Numbered from the stretch's first letter, positions 27,917-38,103 are shown. The stretch: 64,000 bases of DNA from Mesostigma viride (GCA_009746045.1 RPFO01000164.1:1573899-1637898), one strand, 5' to 3'. Notes: generated by a model from the sequence alone, not told the origin. Made by a program: numbers and translations.

Positions 27917-28129
27917 TTATAAGTATCTGTAAGCGCGTTGTTGCGTCATCATAACAGGGATGTACAAGCTGACAACTAGAGCAAAAAGCCAAAACGGCAT
28001 CAGGGTTTGCCTGGCTCCCAGTCCAAACTTCAGGGGGCGTCCATCATCCTCAAACATGCAACGAGGCTTCCATCGTAGCAGAATGTATGATACGAGCACG
28101 TAGATTGGGACCGCGTGCAACAGCAACAT
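27917..28129 (-). CDS. Small two-pass membrane protein
   Basis: 70 residues with two hydrophobic segments (HAVPIYVLVSYILL and MPFWLFALVVSLYIPVMM) joined by a basic and Gly-containing loop. It sits in a minus-strand series with neighbours 27638 and 28157. Confidence 0.6.
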   Translation of the reverse strand: MLLLHAVPIYVLVSYILLRWKPRCMFEDDGRPLKFGLGARQTLMPFWLFALVVSLYIPVMMTQQRAYRYL

Positions 28130-28156
28130 GGATACCTTACAGTATTACCTAATAAA

Positions 28157-31100
28157 TTAATTTGATCGCAAAACTTCCCTTTCCATTATTCGCACGGACG
28201 TTGGAGCTTCAGAGTCCCTTCTAACTCGCACGTTCACGTGTTCGTGAGGTTCTTGCGTACAAGTGGACGTGTCGCGAACCATTTTCTTGTACCTCGATAC
28301 TATGTACGCTGGTATGACAGGACCCTGTGTTATTAGATTGTCAAGTGTCAGCCTGCATATTTGCACAAACTCGAACGGATTTTGTCTGTGTTGTCTCGGT
28401 TTGGTCAACTCGGTATCAATTTCCCGGTAGAATGCCGCAAACCTGAGAGAAGCGTATTTGTTGCGTTCTGCTATCTTTGAAAACTGCATGAAGTTTTGTA
28501 AGCTTGCTAGTGCAGAAACAATCATACTGATTACGCCAATTGCAGTGGACATGGCGGCAGATTGTTTTGAAAATGACCCCGTGCCTGCAACAGTTGACAA
28601 TATGATTGTGGGGATGCCAATTGCGTGAAAAAACACGGTATTGTGAGCTGCCGCAATTTCGTGCATATTTCGGAACGCGACGGCTTTTTGTCCCCAGCTG
28701 TACACCAACTGCTCCATGTCCCGCGTCCAAGAATCGGGGTTCTCTGAACATAGTTTCTTTATAGTGATACGGAAGGGGAGCCGCTGATGCTAGGTGAAAT
28801 AGAGCTGGGTGATGTGATCGTAATAAGGTTGATTAGGCTTCTAGTGTACGAGTATTACGGAAGATATGGCCTAATTGTTGCGGCCCATACCTTGACGGTG
28901 TGCTGAGTACCTTGACGACGGATTTTTGCGTCTAGGTTCTCCTAGCAGATCTGTGATTGCGGACGGGTTTGCAACAGGCAATATCTGAAGTAAAACTTGA
29001 CGGCTAAAACTGTTTAGAGGCCGTTGCCGGATCTGGCCGTTGGTAGAGAGCCGTTGGCCTTGAAACACGATAAAAGCTTGCTCACCTAGCTCATGGCGGT
29101 CTCTTTTGTTTTAACGAAGGCGGCGACAGGGGTCAGGGGCAGCGTAGCTGACGCCCAGAATTCCTTTCTGCAAAGCGGCTGGGATGCCGAAGCCCGGGCG
29201 GAAGCCAGGTTCGACAGGTGCTGGGAAGCAATTACCGAAAGCTAATCCCGAGGTGCCGACAGCTACTAAACAGACGGGAAAGGGCCGACTAGGCTGGCCG
29301 ACGCAGAAGAAAAGGCTCCATCAGGAGCTCTCCACTTGCTCGGGCCTGCCTGAAGTGTGCGCTGCCTTTGAGGCGGTCCTCGGGACCGACTGGGTAACTA
29401 CTGTCAGCCGGTGGTCTGCGGCCCAGCTGGAGTCCGTCGTTGGACTGCTGGTCGACCACGTGGACGGGCCTGAAATTCTGGCAGCAGCGGACCCAAACGA
29501 AGCGCTAGTGGCAGCCCTCCAAAGCGCCCGGGACTTGGCGGACTCGGACGAAGAGGAGATGCAGCCACCACGCCGGCCCACGAAAGGGGCGAAAAAGGGG
29601 ACGAAAAAAGTCGGAAGCCCAGCCCCGAGCAAGGGAAAGGCCGCGGGGGATGTGAGGGAGCAGCTCTTGGAGCTGGCGGCTATTATTGGCAAGCAGGGGC
29701 AGGCGGGCAAAGAAGAGGAGGAGGAGGAGGAGTCCGAGGAAGAGGATTTCCTGACGAAATTGAAGGATGCGCTGGCCGGGGCAGATGGGGCTTCCAGGAA
29801 GCCGAAAAAGACCAAAGGGGTGACGCTGCCACTCGAGCACAAGTGGTGAATTGGAGGGTGCAAGAGAGAGTGCTCCCCGAGTGCTCGAGGATGCCAACGA
29901 CAATGGAGGGGGATAAAGAGTTGGATCATGGCTACTCGCCAAGGGCCCTAGGAACCAGGAAAGCAGGAAGGTGGTCATGAACATCGCCCTGGCCATGGAC
30001 ACACTCTGCCCCTATGGTATCCATCACTATTGATGACCTGGTGGTCAGCAATGGGCGCACGTGCGAGGCGGTGAATCGCTTAATCGCGAGTGCTATTGAA
30101 GACGGGTACGCGCCTAACAACCTTGTGCCCTCCAAGGACAAGACGATCATGGCTAGCCCGGAGGGGGAGGACGAGCTAGAAGCTCTGGGTGTTGTTCACC
30201 GGCGGGATGGGGTGTTGGAGCCGACAGCTAAGCAGCTCACCCTTGTGGTTGCGCACACTCGTGTACTCCTCGAGAGGGGACGCGCTACCGCTGAGGCGCT
30301 GGCGGCCGTCGTGGGCCGGTGGGTGTGGCTGCAGATGCTCAGCCGCACTTGCTTGTCCATATGGCAGCAGAGTTTTAAGTTCATCAACCTCAAGGGGTGG
30401 GGCCAGCGAACGCGACCTTTGTGGCAAGGTGTGCGCGATGAGCTCGAGTGTGCCATGGCGTTGGCCCCCATGCTCCGTGTGGACCGGGGGGCTGCCCTGG
30501 CTCCGGTGGTGGTGGCCTCGGATGCGTCTAGTTTTGGGCAGGGGGTTGTCTACGCTGAGATGGCCCCAGCTGAGGTGACGGAATTAGCTCGGGCCCGGGA
30601 GGTGCGGGGTTACCCAACCCTCCTCACCCCAGGTGAGGCCATGTATGCCGGGCCTAGACCCTTGACCAAGGCCGCGGAAAAAGCCATCATCCACGGGCGA
30701 TGGCGCGTCGGGATCAAGAGTCGCTGGCGCGATTCGACCATGCACATCAACGAGAAGGAAGTGCGGGCCGCTGTGAAGGGGGTGGAGCGCTCGGCCCGGA
30801 ACCTCGGAACATGGGGTAAGCGGGTGGTGAGGTTAGTGGACTCCACTGCCGCTTTGGGCTGCTTGGCTAAAGGGCGTTCCTCTTCTTACCGGTTAAACAA
30901 GCAATGCCGCCGGTTGTGCGCTCTTACGTTGGTCACCGGCAGCCGCTCACAATGGGTCTGGACGCCAAGTGAGCTTCAGCCTGCGGATGGGCCTTCGCGG
31001 GGGCTTTCCATGGCTGCCTCGGTGGCCGGGTGGGTCCGCGATTTGACTCGCGAGGGTGTTCATCCCAATCCCGGGCCTCGGCTTGGCGCTAGCTACTTGA

Positions 31101-32899
31101 CCCTTCTTGAGGGCAAGGTGAAGCCGGCTACTTTGATGGTTTACCATCGGGGTCTTAGGTCCTTTTTCGCATGGTGGGCGAGCCGGCGGGGTCGGGTTGG
31201 CAGCTTGTTGCGCGGCTTGACGATAGAGGAATACTATTGCGAGTATGTCGCTTGGGCGCACTCACGGTGTTACAGCCGCCAGTTGTGTGTCAATGCGCTT
31301 ATGGGCCTGAATTTGTACTTCCCCCGGGAGGTGCGGGATTGGGCCTTGGCACGAAGTGTTTTGGCTGGCTGGCGCACGTTGGCACCCCCTCGTGCCCCCC
31401 CCCCATTCCATGGGAGGCTGCGTTTGCGCTTGCTTGTACTATGGTGCTCCAGCGGCAGCCTCGTGCGGCTATGATGGTCATCGTTATTTTCCAACAATAC
31501 CTGCGGGTATCGGAGGCGCTCAACCTGTTGGTCGGCCATGTGCGCTTGCAGCCTGATGTTCGGTTGCGGGGTTCGCAGCGGGGCGCCTTGTTGTTGATGT
31601 CAGCTAAGACGGCTAAGGGGGAGGTGCAGTCTGTGGTGATCGAGGATGTCATGACTGAGACCCTCTTGCGGGCTTGTATGCGTGGCAAGGCGGCCTGGGA
31701 GCGGGTGTTCCCTTACGATTATGCCCAGTTCAGCCGGGTTTGGCATCAGGCCACGCAAGCTTTGGGGGTCGACACGGTGTTTACCATTCACGGGCTGCGG
31801 CATGGGGGGGCTACCTATGATTTTTTGCGGCAGCGCAGCATGGCTGATATTCAGCATCGGGGTCGCTGGCGCAGCAGCAAAACTGTCGCCCACTATGTGG
31901 GATTGCACCGGAGCTTGGCCCTCACCCTTCCTGACGCCCTGGTTCGGGCTATCGCCGCCTGCCCCCCGCGCATTTGGCGGAGCGTCTTTTCTCTGCCTTC
32001 CTCTTAAGTTCCCTTCATTCTTGTCTTATGCGTCCACCGGTTTTTGTTTTGCCCCTGGCTTGGGTCGCCAGGGAGGGATGTAAGGGTAAGGCTAGCCTTT
32101 TTGGACATAAAGTGTTCCCATGGGTAAGGATGGCCAGTTGAGGGCCACTTCCCGATGTGCTCTACTTATTGTTTTAATAAAGAGTCTGGTTACCCTGGAG
32201 TTCCACGGTTAATAGAATCGGGGTTCTCTGAACATAGTTTCTTTATAGTGATACGGAAGGGGAGCCGCTGATGCTAGGTGAAATAGAGCTGGGTGATGTG
32301 ATCGTAATAAGGTTGATTAGGCTTCTAGTGTACGAGTATTACGGAAGATATGGCCTAATTGTTGCGGCCCATACCTTGACGGTGTGCTGAGTACCTTGAC
32401 GACGGATTTTTGCGTCTAGGTTCTCCTAGCAGATCTGTGATTGCGGACGGGTTTGCAACAGGCAATATCTGAAGTAAAACTTGACGGCTAAAACTGTTTA
32501 GAGGCCGTTGCCGGATCTGGCCGTTGGTAGAGAGCCGTTGGCCTTGAAACACGATAAAAGCTTGCTCACCTAGCTCATGGCGGTCTCTTTTGTTTGATGG
32601 CCAGTTGAGGGCCACTTCCCGATGTGCTCTACTTATTGTTTTAATAAAGAGTCTGGTTACCCTGGAGTTCCACGGTTAATAGAACTATCCTTGGATGAAT
32701 CAGACGACTCGCTGCTGCGGTCGTCGCGAATAATATACTTGTAAATGTTGACGTCGTGAGCGTTTTGGAGATTCATTGTTGGTTTATACATGTCATACTT
32801 CGGTGAGCTGGCGGGAGTTGCGTCTAATGTGTTGTCGGTAATAATTCTAAGGGATTCAATACGGGTCGATAGGGGGTGTGTCTCAGGTTTTGACCCCAT
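28157..32899 (-). CDS. SLATT-domain membrane protein split by a PAT-type retrotransposon
   Basis: Two pieces, 32899-32683 (start) and 28731-28157 (end), form one frame of 263 residues when the element 28732-32682 is removed (792 bases). The C-terminal piece carries a two-transmembrane SLATT-like domain: WGQKAVAFRNMHEIAA, the membrane hairpin FFHAIGIPTIILSTVAG and MSTAIGVISMIVSALAS, then AERNKYASLRFAAFYREI. SLATT domains form membrane effectors in bacteria and are widespread, with unknown role, in giant viruses. The N-terminal piece is Ser/Asp-rich. As it stands the gene is disrupted; a shorter protein could start at the ATG at 28717. Confidence 0.8.
29184..29849 (+). pseudogene. Truncated gag-like gene (element 2)
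   Basis: Identical to the first 220 or so residues of the element 1 gag, then changes frame at a one-base loss (about 29829, GCCAC where element 1 has GCCCAC). Further bases are altered before the large deletion. The product would lack the C-terminal third. Confidence 0.85.
30014..31474 (+). pseudogene. Reverse transcriptase fragment with RNase H (element 2)
   Basis: The frame begins at the catalytic motif C region (VSITIDDLVV); the fingers and palm start are deleted. RNase H, the 2A-like GVHPNPGP (31050-31078) and the start of the recombinase remain as in element 1. It cannot make an active reverse transcriptase. Confidence 0.87.
31171..32007 (+). CDS. Retrotransposon tyrosine recombinase (element 2)
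   Basis: Catalytic residues as in element 1 (YLRVSEAL, HGLRHGGA, HRGRW, AHYVGLHR) and the frame is intact after the C10 run (31395-31404). If the frameshift works, this copy could still supply recombinase. Confidence 0.85.
   Translation: MVGEPAGSGWQLVARLDDRGILLRVCRLGALTVLQPPVVCQCAYGPEFVLPPGGAGLGLGTKCFGWLAHVGTPSCPPPIPWEAAFALACTMVLQRQPRAAMMVIVIFQQYLRVSEALNLLVGHVRLQPDVRLRGSQRGALLLMSAKTAKGEVQSVVIEDVMTETLLRACMRGKAAWERVFPYDYAQFSRVWHQATQALGVDTVFTIHGLRHGGATYDFLRQRSMADIQHRGRWRSSKTVAHYVGLHRSLALTLPDALVRAIAACPPRIWRSVFSLPSS
32215..32682. repeat. 3' split direct repeats B and A (element 2)
   Basis: B at 32215-32596 and a shortened A at 32597-32682; the complete A copy is at 32083-32213. B matches 28732-29114. 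The shortening lets B run directly into GATGGCCAGTTGAGGGCC. Confidence 0.82.
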
Positions 32900-33518
32900 G
32901 TGTCCATTTGTATTAAAAGATATTTAAAAGCGTTGGTTCCTTTCAAACGCAAAATGAAAACGGCGAAAAAGACAAAAATGTTACTAGTTGGTTTCGAACC
33001 CGGGCTAAGTCATCTCCCCGAAACCGGCAAGCCACCGCCCGGGTTCTACGCCTCCTAGCAACATTTTTACTGGTAATTGCTATTCATATATGTTTGCGCC
33101 ACTTGTAATTTGGGACGGCTGCGACCCATTTGCAGCGGCTCGCAAAGATATTTTCATTTTCCAGATACTTTGGAAGAGATATTTTTACCAAGATTCTCTT
33201 TGTAACCGTCGAATTTAGATTCCAAGATCTGAACGGCCTGATGCGTACATGTAAACTTAAGGAGGGTGTCAGATATTTTCGACGGTTTCTGAAAATATCT
33301 GAGGCATTGCAAAATATCCTAGGGCCGTTCATGCATAAGTTCGTCAAATGTTGGGAGGGTGGCGAATACAGTGAGGCTTTTCGGGCGCTGCGAAGTTAAG
33401 CATGTTGATTTCGCACGAATACCTAGAAGCGTGCAGCTCTCTGCCGACTGTGATGGACGCGCTCGATTTCTGCGCTGGATGCGCGTTGCCGTGAACATGT
33501 TTGGGCGGGTGTGATCAT
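32900..33518. promoter_or_regulatory. Divergent region upstream of the primase with hairpin and GATATTT motifs
   Basis: This lies between the start of the split SLATT gene and the primase. It contains a nested hairpin (32974-33068, listed separately) and about six GATATTT or AAATATC motifs between 33148 and 33320. No gene is seen. Confidence 0.55.
32974..33068. repeat. Nested hairpin (tRNA-like outline)
   Basis: An outer inverted repeat of 14 bp (AAAAATGTTACTAG with CTAGCAACATTTTT, one mismatch) encloses an inner perfect 10-bp inverted repeat GAACCCGGGC/GCCCGGGTTC (32996-33005 and 33037-33046). On the minus strand a B-box-like GGTTCGAAACC and a 7-bp acceptor-like stem are present, but the T-stem does not pair, so it is not a normal tRNA. 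It could be a structured RNA or a terminator. Confidence 0.6.
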
Positions 33519-35018
33519 ATGACGCCATCGCCGCAAAAGGAAAAATGGCAGCGCCCGGGTTTTTCAGATGCAACAAGATGGGCTGTGGACATGGATATCT
33601 TTGTTGACAAAGATGAAGAGTACACACACCTGCTGTTGGATGGGCTGAGGGGGGGCAAGATTTTTGTGGACAAAGAGGACCTGCCGGACTTTTACAAGAA
33701 AATATGCTCTGACGGTATCAGGAACACGCGGAATTTTATTGTCGAACAGAAGCCCAAAGGGGGGCTGTTTCCGCTCTTCTTTGACCTGGATTGCGTTGAC
33801 AGCAGAGATCTTGGTGACGAGGTTGTCCAAGTGTGGCTGCCTTTTGTGCAGAATGTACTCAAACAGTGTCTCCCTTCTTCAACCAGCTTTTTCATGGTCA
33901 TCTGCCGAGCGCCCTTGAAGACAACCAAGTCGGGCGCGCTGAAGACCGGATTCCACATCCACTTTCCGTGCGTTCCCGTAGACACGGACACGGCGCTCCT
34001 CATTCGCTCTATCATCGTGGAGAAACTGCACATTGAGCTGGGTCCGAGGCCCGAAAACAATGCGTGGACAGATGTAATCGACCCATCGGTGTTGTTGGAC
34101 AATGGCATCCGAGTGCTGTGGAGTTGGAAGTGCGAGAGGTGCCCGGACTGCTGCAAGGCCATCAGGCACTTGGAAAAGGAGCACGGGGTCTGTCGGAGAC
34201 TAGGGACTGCCACGGGGTGCTGCAAGTGCGACTTCTGCGTGTCCAAGCGAAACAGAGAGTGCCCCAATCGCTCATGCCACTATGGAAAGATACACGAAAA
34301 CCGCGCTTACCACCCGTGGGGGGAAATGGACGAGTGTGGAACAGTCACGATCGAGTACACCCAGGAAGAGATCAAAGACGACCCGATGAAGTTTCTGCAG
34401 ATGACCTCGGTGCGCTCATTCGACGGCGTTGAAGTGGAGCCGGTACGGGTAACTCTTCCCGACTGGTACGACAAGGAGGAATGCGTCACGTCGACAGAGA
34501 AGAAGACAAGGAAGCGCAAGAAGGCGACCAAGCTCAAGTCCACCGACGCGGAGAAGGAAGCCGCGCGACTTGGTCTGCACAGCGATGAAGGGGTGCCGTC
34601 ATCCTCCCCCATATACGCCGCGGTCGAGAAGGCCGTGCGGTCCGTTGCCCAGACGGGGGTGTCGAGGGTGTATCAACGCGGCCAGGGCGTGCACGCAGTG
34701 TATTCGGCGTGGACCAAGCACCGACACTGTCTCAACGTCGGGCGCGAGCACGCAAGCAACAACGTGTGGTTCTCGATCTCTTACCTCGGCATATCTCAGC
34801 GCTGCTTTGATGACGGCTGTGCAGGGTACGCGTCTGACCCCGTGCCTATGCCCGAGTCTTTGTACCCGGTGCTGTTCCCTCCGCCACCGGGTGGCGCCCG
34901 TGATGGGAAAAACAATCGAACAACGGCGTCGGCGTTAAGCCTGGCACGGAAGATCTCGGCCCCGACGAAGAGGGGGGTGGGAGGAGAGGGTGGCATTGAC
35001 CCATTGGTCACGAGTTGA
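33519..35018 (+). CDS. DNA primase (AEP type with UL52-like zinc motif)
   Basis: 499 residues. The archaeo-eukaryotic primase core is seen in FFDLDC (DxD metal site, about residue 88), GFHIHFPC (H-x-H) and NGIRVLWSWKC. The C-terminal zinc motif HCLNVGREHASNNVWFSI followed by QRCFDDGC matches the UL52/phycodnavirus primases. An extra Cys-rich insertion (CERCPDCC, CCKCDFC) lies in between. It makes RNA primers for viral DNA replication together with the D5 helicase. I start at ATG 33519; the non-ATG start at 33501 is less likely. The C-terminal tail after residue 450 is low complexity. Confidence 0.9.
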   Translation: MTPSPQKEKWQRPGFSDATRWAVDMDIFVDKDEEYTHLLLDGLRGGKIFVDKEDLPDFYKKICSDGIRNTRNFIVEQKPKGGLFPLFFDLDCVDSRDLGDEVVQVWLPFVQNVLKQCLPSSTSFFMVICRAPLKTTKSGALKTGFHIHFPCVPVDTDTALLIRSIIVEKLHIELGPRPENNAWTDVIDPSVLLDNGIRVLWSWKCERCPDCCKAIRHLEKEHGVCRRLGTATGCCKCDFCVSKRNRECPNRSCHYGKIHENRAYHPWGEMDECGTVTIEYTQEEIKDDPMKFLQMTSVRSFDGVEVEPVRVTLPDWYDKEECVTSTEKKTRKRKKATKLKSTDAEKEAARLGLHSDEGVPSSSPIYAAVEKAVRSVAQTGVSRVYQRGQGVHAVYSAWTKHRHCLNVGREHASNNVWFSISYLGISQRCFDDGCAGYASDPVPMPESLYPVLFPPPPGGARDGKNNRTTASALSLARKISAPTKRGVGGEGGIDPLVTS

Positions 35019-35904
35019 TGGTGGATATGACATGGGTGTGCACAGGCTTCCAAACTCTGTCAACAGTCCAGGGTTGTTTACCAAAGCAATTGGCACGCTT
35101 CCGTGCGTGTGCTGGTTGCTTACCTTTGATGAATTTGGAATAAACATGACGTTTGGGCTTTTCAGAAAACTCTGATCGCTATTACTTGGCATGAAAGAGA
35201 CACACCGCAAGTAGATGTTGTGGTAGTAGGACGAGTGACTTGGGAAGTTCATTCCTACAACATCCCGAGCCGTGTCCATTCGCGTCTCAAATGGAAGCGA
35301 AATAAGGCTCTTGCGCGCAAACGCGAGACAGTCGTGTGCCACAAACGTGGTTTTCATTCCGTCGCGGGACAGCACACCTTGCAACACCGTACCTTTGAAG
35401 AGCTTGATCTTGAAAGGGGGCATGCGAACTACGTATACTGCCTTGTCCCAATGCACTGCCCCCACTTGCCGGACAACCGTGTGCGTCCGCGGGCCCCACG
35501 CGGCTTGCCAGATTAGCAGCCCGCGCTTTTTTGGCAGCATGTTCAGCATCCCGCGCATCTACAGCGGCCCGTTTTGCAGCTCGAGCCTCTTCATCAGCCC
35601 GCTCAGCAGCCCGATCAGCAGCCCGGCGCTGCTCATCGGCCCGGCGCTGTTCATCAGCCCGGCGCTGTTCGGCGGCGTAACGAGCCCTGTCGGCGGCCAT
35701 AGCCTGTTCGGCGGCGTACTCGGCCCTCTCTAAACTTAGGCGATCAAATTGGTAGCCTGGCGCGTCCTCCATGATGACGTCTCCGCTCGCATCATAGGCA
35801 CGCGCCCTGTGCGAACCCTGTTTACGCCCCCGGTGCATCGCGCACCGCCCCCCACCCGTTCGCCTATTGCAACGACCCCCGTCAGCCCTCGCACCACCGC
35901 ACAT
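34935..35904 (-). CDS. Cys/His N-terminal module, Ala/Arg coiled coil and nucleotidyltransferase-like part (frame break)
   Basis: The N-terminus (from ATG 35904) has the Cys/His module MCGGARADGGRCNRR then GRCAMH (C-x9-C-x8-C-x2-H), followed by an Ala/Arg/Glu coiled coil. At an A6 run (minus strand, near 35529) the frame changes; the second frame (35558 to 34935) shows FKIKLFKGTVLQGVL, TFVAHDCLAFARKSL and LPFETRMDTA. These resemble motifs III and IIIa of mRNA capping or ligase nucleotidyltransferases. The lysine motif I (K-x-D-G) is not visible, so activity is doubtful. The alternative start at 35982 adds 26 residues. It may be a degenerate or chimeric gene. It is convergent with the primase, overlapping its end. 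Confidence 0.6.
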
Positions 35905-36009
35905 GACCACTCTTGCCACCCGCGATCTTGCAACGTAACCAGGTCTCTTAAAAAACATATGCGTATACCTGTCCGTACACATTTATTTTAACCCCCGCCC
36001 CCTGCTGCA

Positions 36010-38103
36010 ATGACCCCCCTCCGCCATTTTAATTGTGGTGTCAATTGTATGTGCTGTATGGCTCTCTCTGAAAAGGCAAAAAAGCGATGGATAGATAAAG
36101 TGCGCGCGTTCAAAGACGAACGCGGATTGAGGTACGCGGACAACGAGCACAAACGTTTCTGCGAGTCCGAGGAAAAAGTGCCGTACGACCGCGTGCCAGT
36201 GTTCAAGACCGACGTGATTTCTTTGGATTTCCCCAGACTCGGTGGACTGTATTACAGCAGGTCGTTCATCCAGCTCGCGTACCCCGTTAAGTGGGAGCCT
36301 GACGTGATGCGAATCAACACGTTCAGTCACGACCTCCTCGACCCCGTGATGCAGACCATGCCCGGATACGTCAAGGGGCCCATCTCCGACCTCCTCGACA
36401 TGGACTGGCACCGCGAATGTCTCGAGTACCTGCGAGCACTGTCGCCTCTGCAGTTGGTCGTCCTTTTCGATTACACGCTCGACGGATACAAGTACACAAA
36501 CAACGCAGGGTGGCACACGGTCGATGTGGACAGGCGGGTAGAAGTGGATGACGAGAAAATGGGCGTACCCTTTTACGAGATCAAATCCCGCATATGGCCG
36601 GGTGCAGTGTATCTCGCCAGGCATGGCGTGGACGGGAAGCCCTTTCACCGTCTCGACCAGGGCGAGATATGTCGCAAACGCGCGGACATCGCCGAACTGC
36701 GCGCCGCTCTTGCGCAACACCTCTCAAAGCGAGCGGGCGACGCCAAAGTCGCCATCGCAGTCAACAAAAAACTCGCAGACGAGCTTGTGAACATTGCGGG
36801 GTGGAAGGAAGTGATTGAAACCATAGCGACATTGGACGAGCGGCTGACGGACATCCTATTCCTGCTGTCAAAGTGGGTGTGCAAGTACCTGCACCTCAAC
36901 TTCATCCTAAACTACGTTCTTAAGACCTACAAGGAAGAGATGTTTAGGATTTTGCAGGAAGCGCCCGCCGTCAATAGGGAAATGGTCGTGTACAGGGGCG
37001 TGACAGACGACTACTACATGCACACCAGGGGACGCAAAAACGTCTACTTGAACGAGACCCCGATCTCGGTCTCACTCAATCCGACGGTGGCCATCGATTT
37101 CCTCTACAACAAGTACATGAGCGCCGGGTGGGGGGGCCGAGTCGGCAACTGCTGTCTCAAGGTCATCCGCGTCATGCCGGGCACGCCGGCGCTGGCCATG
37201 TGGCCAATCATCGGAGGACAGCAGGCAGAGATCCTGCTCCCTCCGGGTACAACCTATCTCATATCGTCTCACCGGCTGCGTCCCATCATCGCCGGGGTCC
37301 CCACGTTCACGAGCGGTGAGGCCTTGAAAAGCGAGGTCTGTTGGGGCGAGATGATGAAGCGCAAATCCGCCGACAACAAGGACGGCTTGCTGTTTCCGAA
37401 TAAGTGGGTCACCGAGATCACCGTAGACGGCTCGGCCGCCGCTATTCGACACGCAAACAAGAAGGCAACGCCCCCCGCCCCCCCGCCTGTCAAAGCACGC
37501 GGGGTCAAACCCCAGCCAGAGCGCGTGGTAGAACCCAAGCCAGAACTTGTAGAAGCCGCGCCGGTCAGCGCGCAAAGCCAGCCCGGGAAGTCGAGGCGCA
37601 AGTCGTCGGCTAAGGACCGCAGACATCGGATGCTGGACTTCGCGGAGAGGGCGGGGTACATCCCGGGGACACACGTCTCGTCGAAAGGCAACGCGCGCCG
37701 AGCCCCCACGATGAAGCAGCTGAAGGAGTGGATGCACGCGCAGGGTCTCGCGAAGATTCCGCGGCCGTGTCCTCGGACGTACGCGGCGCTCCAGAGACGC
37801 CAGTCCGAATTCCAATGCCTGAACACCAAGGCCACTCGCGGAGTGAAAACGGCGGAGAAGATCCAGGACTACGCCAGACGCTCCGGTTACGAGTACGTTG
37901 GAGGGGTTACCACCCTGGCGGACGTGAGGGCACACGCAAAGACCCTGCCGGGTAAAAGGGTCCCTCCCAAGTGTCCCAAGGGTGGTAAGGCGCTCGAGGC
38001 GCGCAGGAGCGTCGGGCAGTGCGCGTTACAACGCTCTCCTTCATCCTTTAGGGCAAACTACCACCGACGCGATCGCCGGCACCGCGCAGAAGCGGAGGAG
38101 TGA
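36010..38103 (+). CDS. ADP-ribosyltransferase-like protein with C-terminal repeats
   Basis: 697 residues. The middle (about 322-415) fits the Arg-Ser-Glu type ADP-ribosyltransferase fold: MVVYRGV (Arg), ETPISVSLNPTVAIDFL (Ser/Thr strand), and QQAEILLPPG (catalytic Glu). Such enzymes transfer ADP-ribose from NAD to proteins. Before it lie about 320 residues with no match, rich in Trp and Tyr; after it a Pro/Lys linker and two related segments of about 60 residues (DFAERAGYIPG to RRQSEFQC, and DYARRSGYEYVGG to RRSVGQC). The target is unknown. Start codons at 36049 and 36058 are alternatives. Its end overlaps the next minus-strand gene by 46 bases. Confidence 0.68.
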   Translation: MTPLRHFNCGVNCMCCMALSEKAKKRWIDKVRAFKDERGLRYADNEHKRFCESEEKVPYDRVPVFKTDVISLDFPRLGGLYYSRSFIQLAYPVKWEPDVMRINTFSHDLLDPVMQTMPGYVKGPISDLLDMDWHRECLEYLRALSPLQLVVLFDYTLDGYKYTNNAGWHTVDVDRRVEVDDEKMGVPFYEIKSRIWPGAVYLARHGVDGKPFHRLDQGEICRKRADIAELRAALAQHLSKRAGDAKVAIAVNKKLADELVNIAGWKEVIETIATLDERLTDILFLLSKWVCKYLHLNFILNYVLKTYKEEMFRILQEAPAVNREMVVYRGVTDDYYMHTRGRKNVYLNETPISVSLNPTVAIDFLYNKYMSAGWGGRVGNCCLKVIRVMPGTPALAMWPIIGGQQAEILLPPGTTYLISSHRLRPIIAGVPTFTSGEALKSEVCWGEMMKRKSADNKDGLLFPNKWVTEITVDGSAAAIRHANKKATPPAPPPVKARGVKPQPERVVEPKPELVEAAPVSAQSQPGKSRRKSSAKDRRHRMLDFAERAGYIPGTHVSSKGNARRAPTMKQLKEWMHAQGLAKIPRPCPRTYAALQRRQSEFQCLNTKATRGVKTAEKIQDYARRSGYEYVGGVTTLADVRAHAKTLPGKRVPPKCPKGGKALEARRSVGQCALQRSPSSFRANYHRRDRRHRAEAEE

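Larger units (their letters stand above)
28732..32682 (+). mobile_element. PAT/Kangaroo-type retrotransposon, internally deleted copy
   Basis: Same element as at 18888-24276 but inverted and 3.95 kb long. Order: B (28732-29114), gag, RNase H and recombinase, A (32083-32213), B (32215-32596), A (32597-32682). About 1.37 kb is missing at around 29992-30013: it runs from the end of gag to the middle of the reverse transcriptase. The last A repeat is also shortened by about 55 bases. Core AA (TT on the other strand) at both junctions. It interrupts the SLATT gene in frame. It probably cannot move alone. Confidence 0.88.

Noticed and set aside
32980-33062. A tRNA on the minus strand
   Set aside because: The acceptor-like stem pairs and a B box is present, but the T-stem does not pair and the distance to an A box is too short. 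Kept as a hairpin only.
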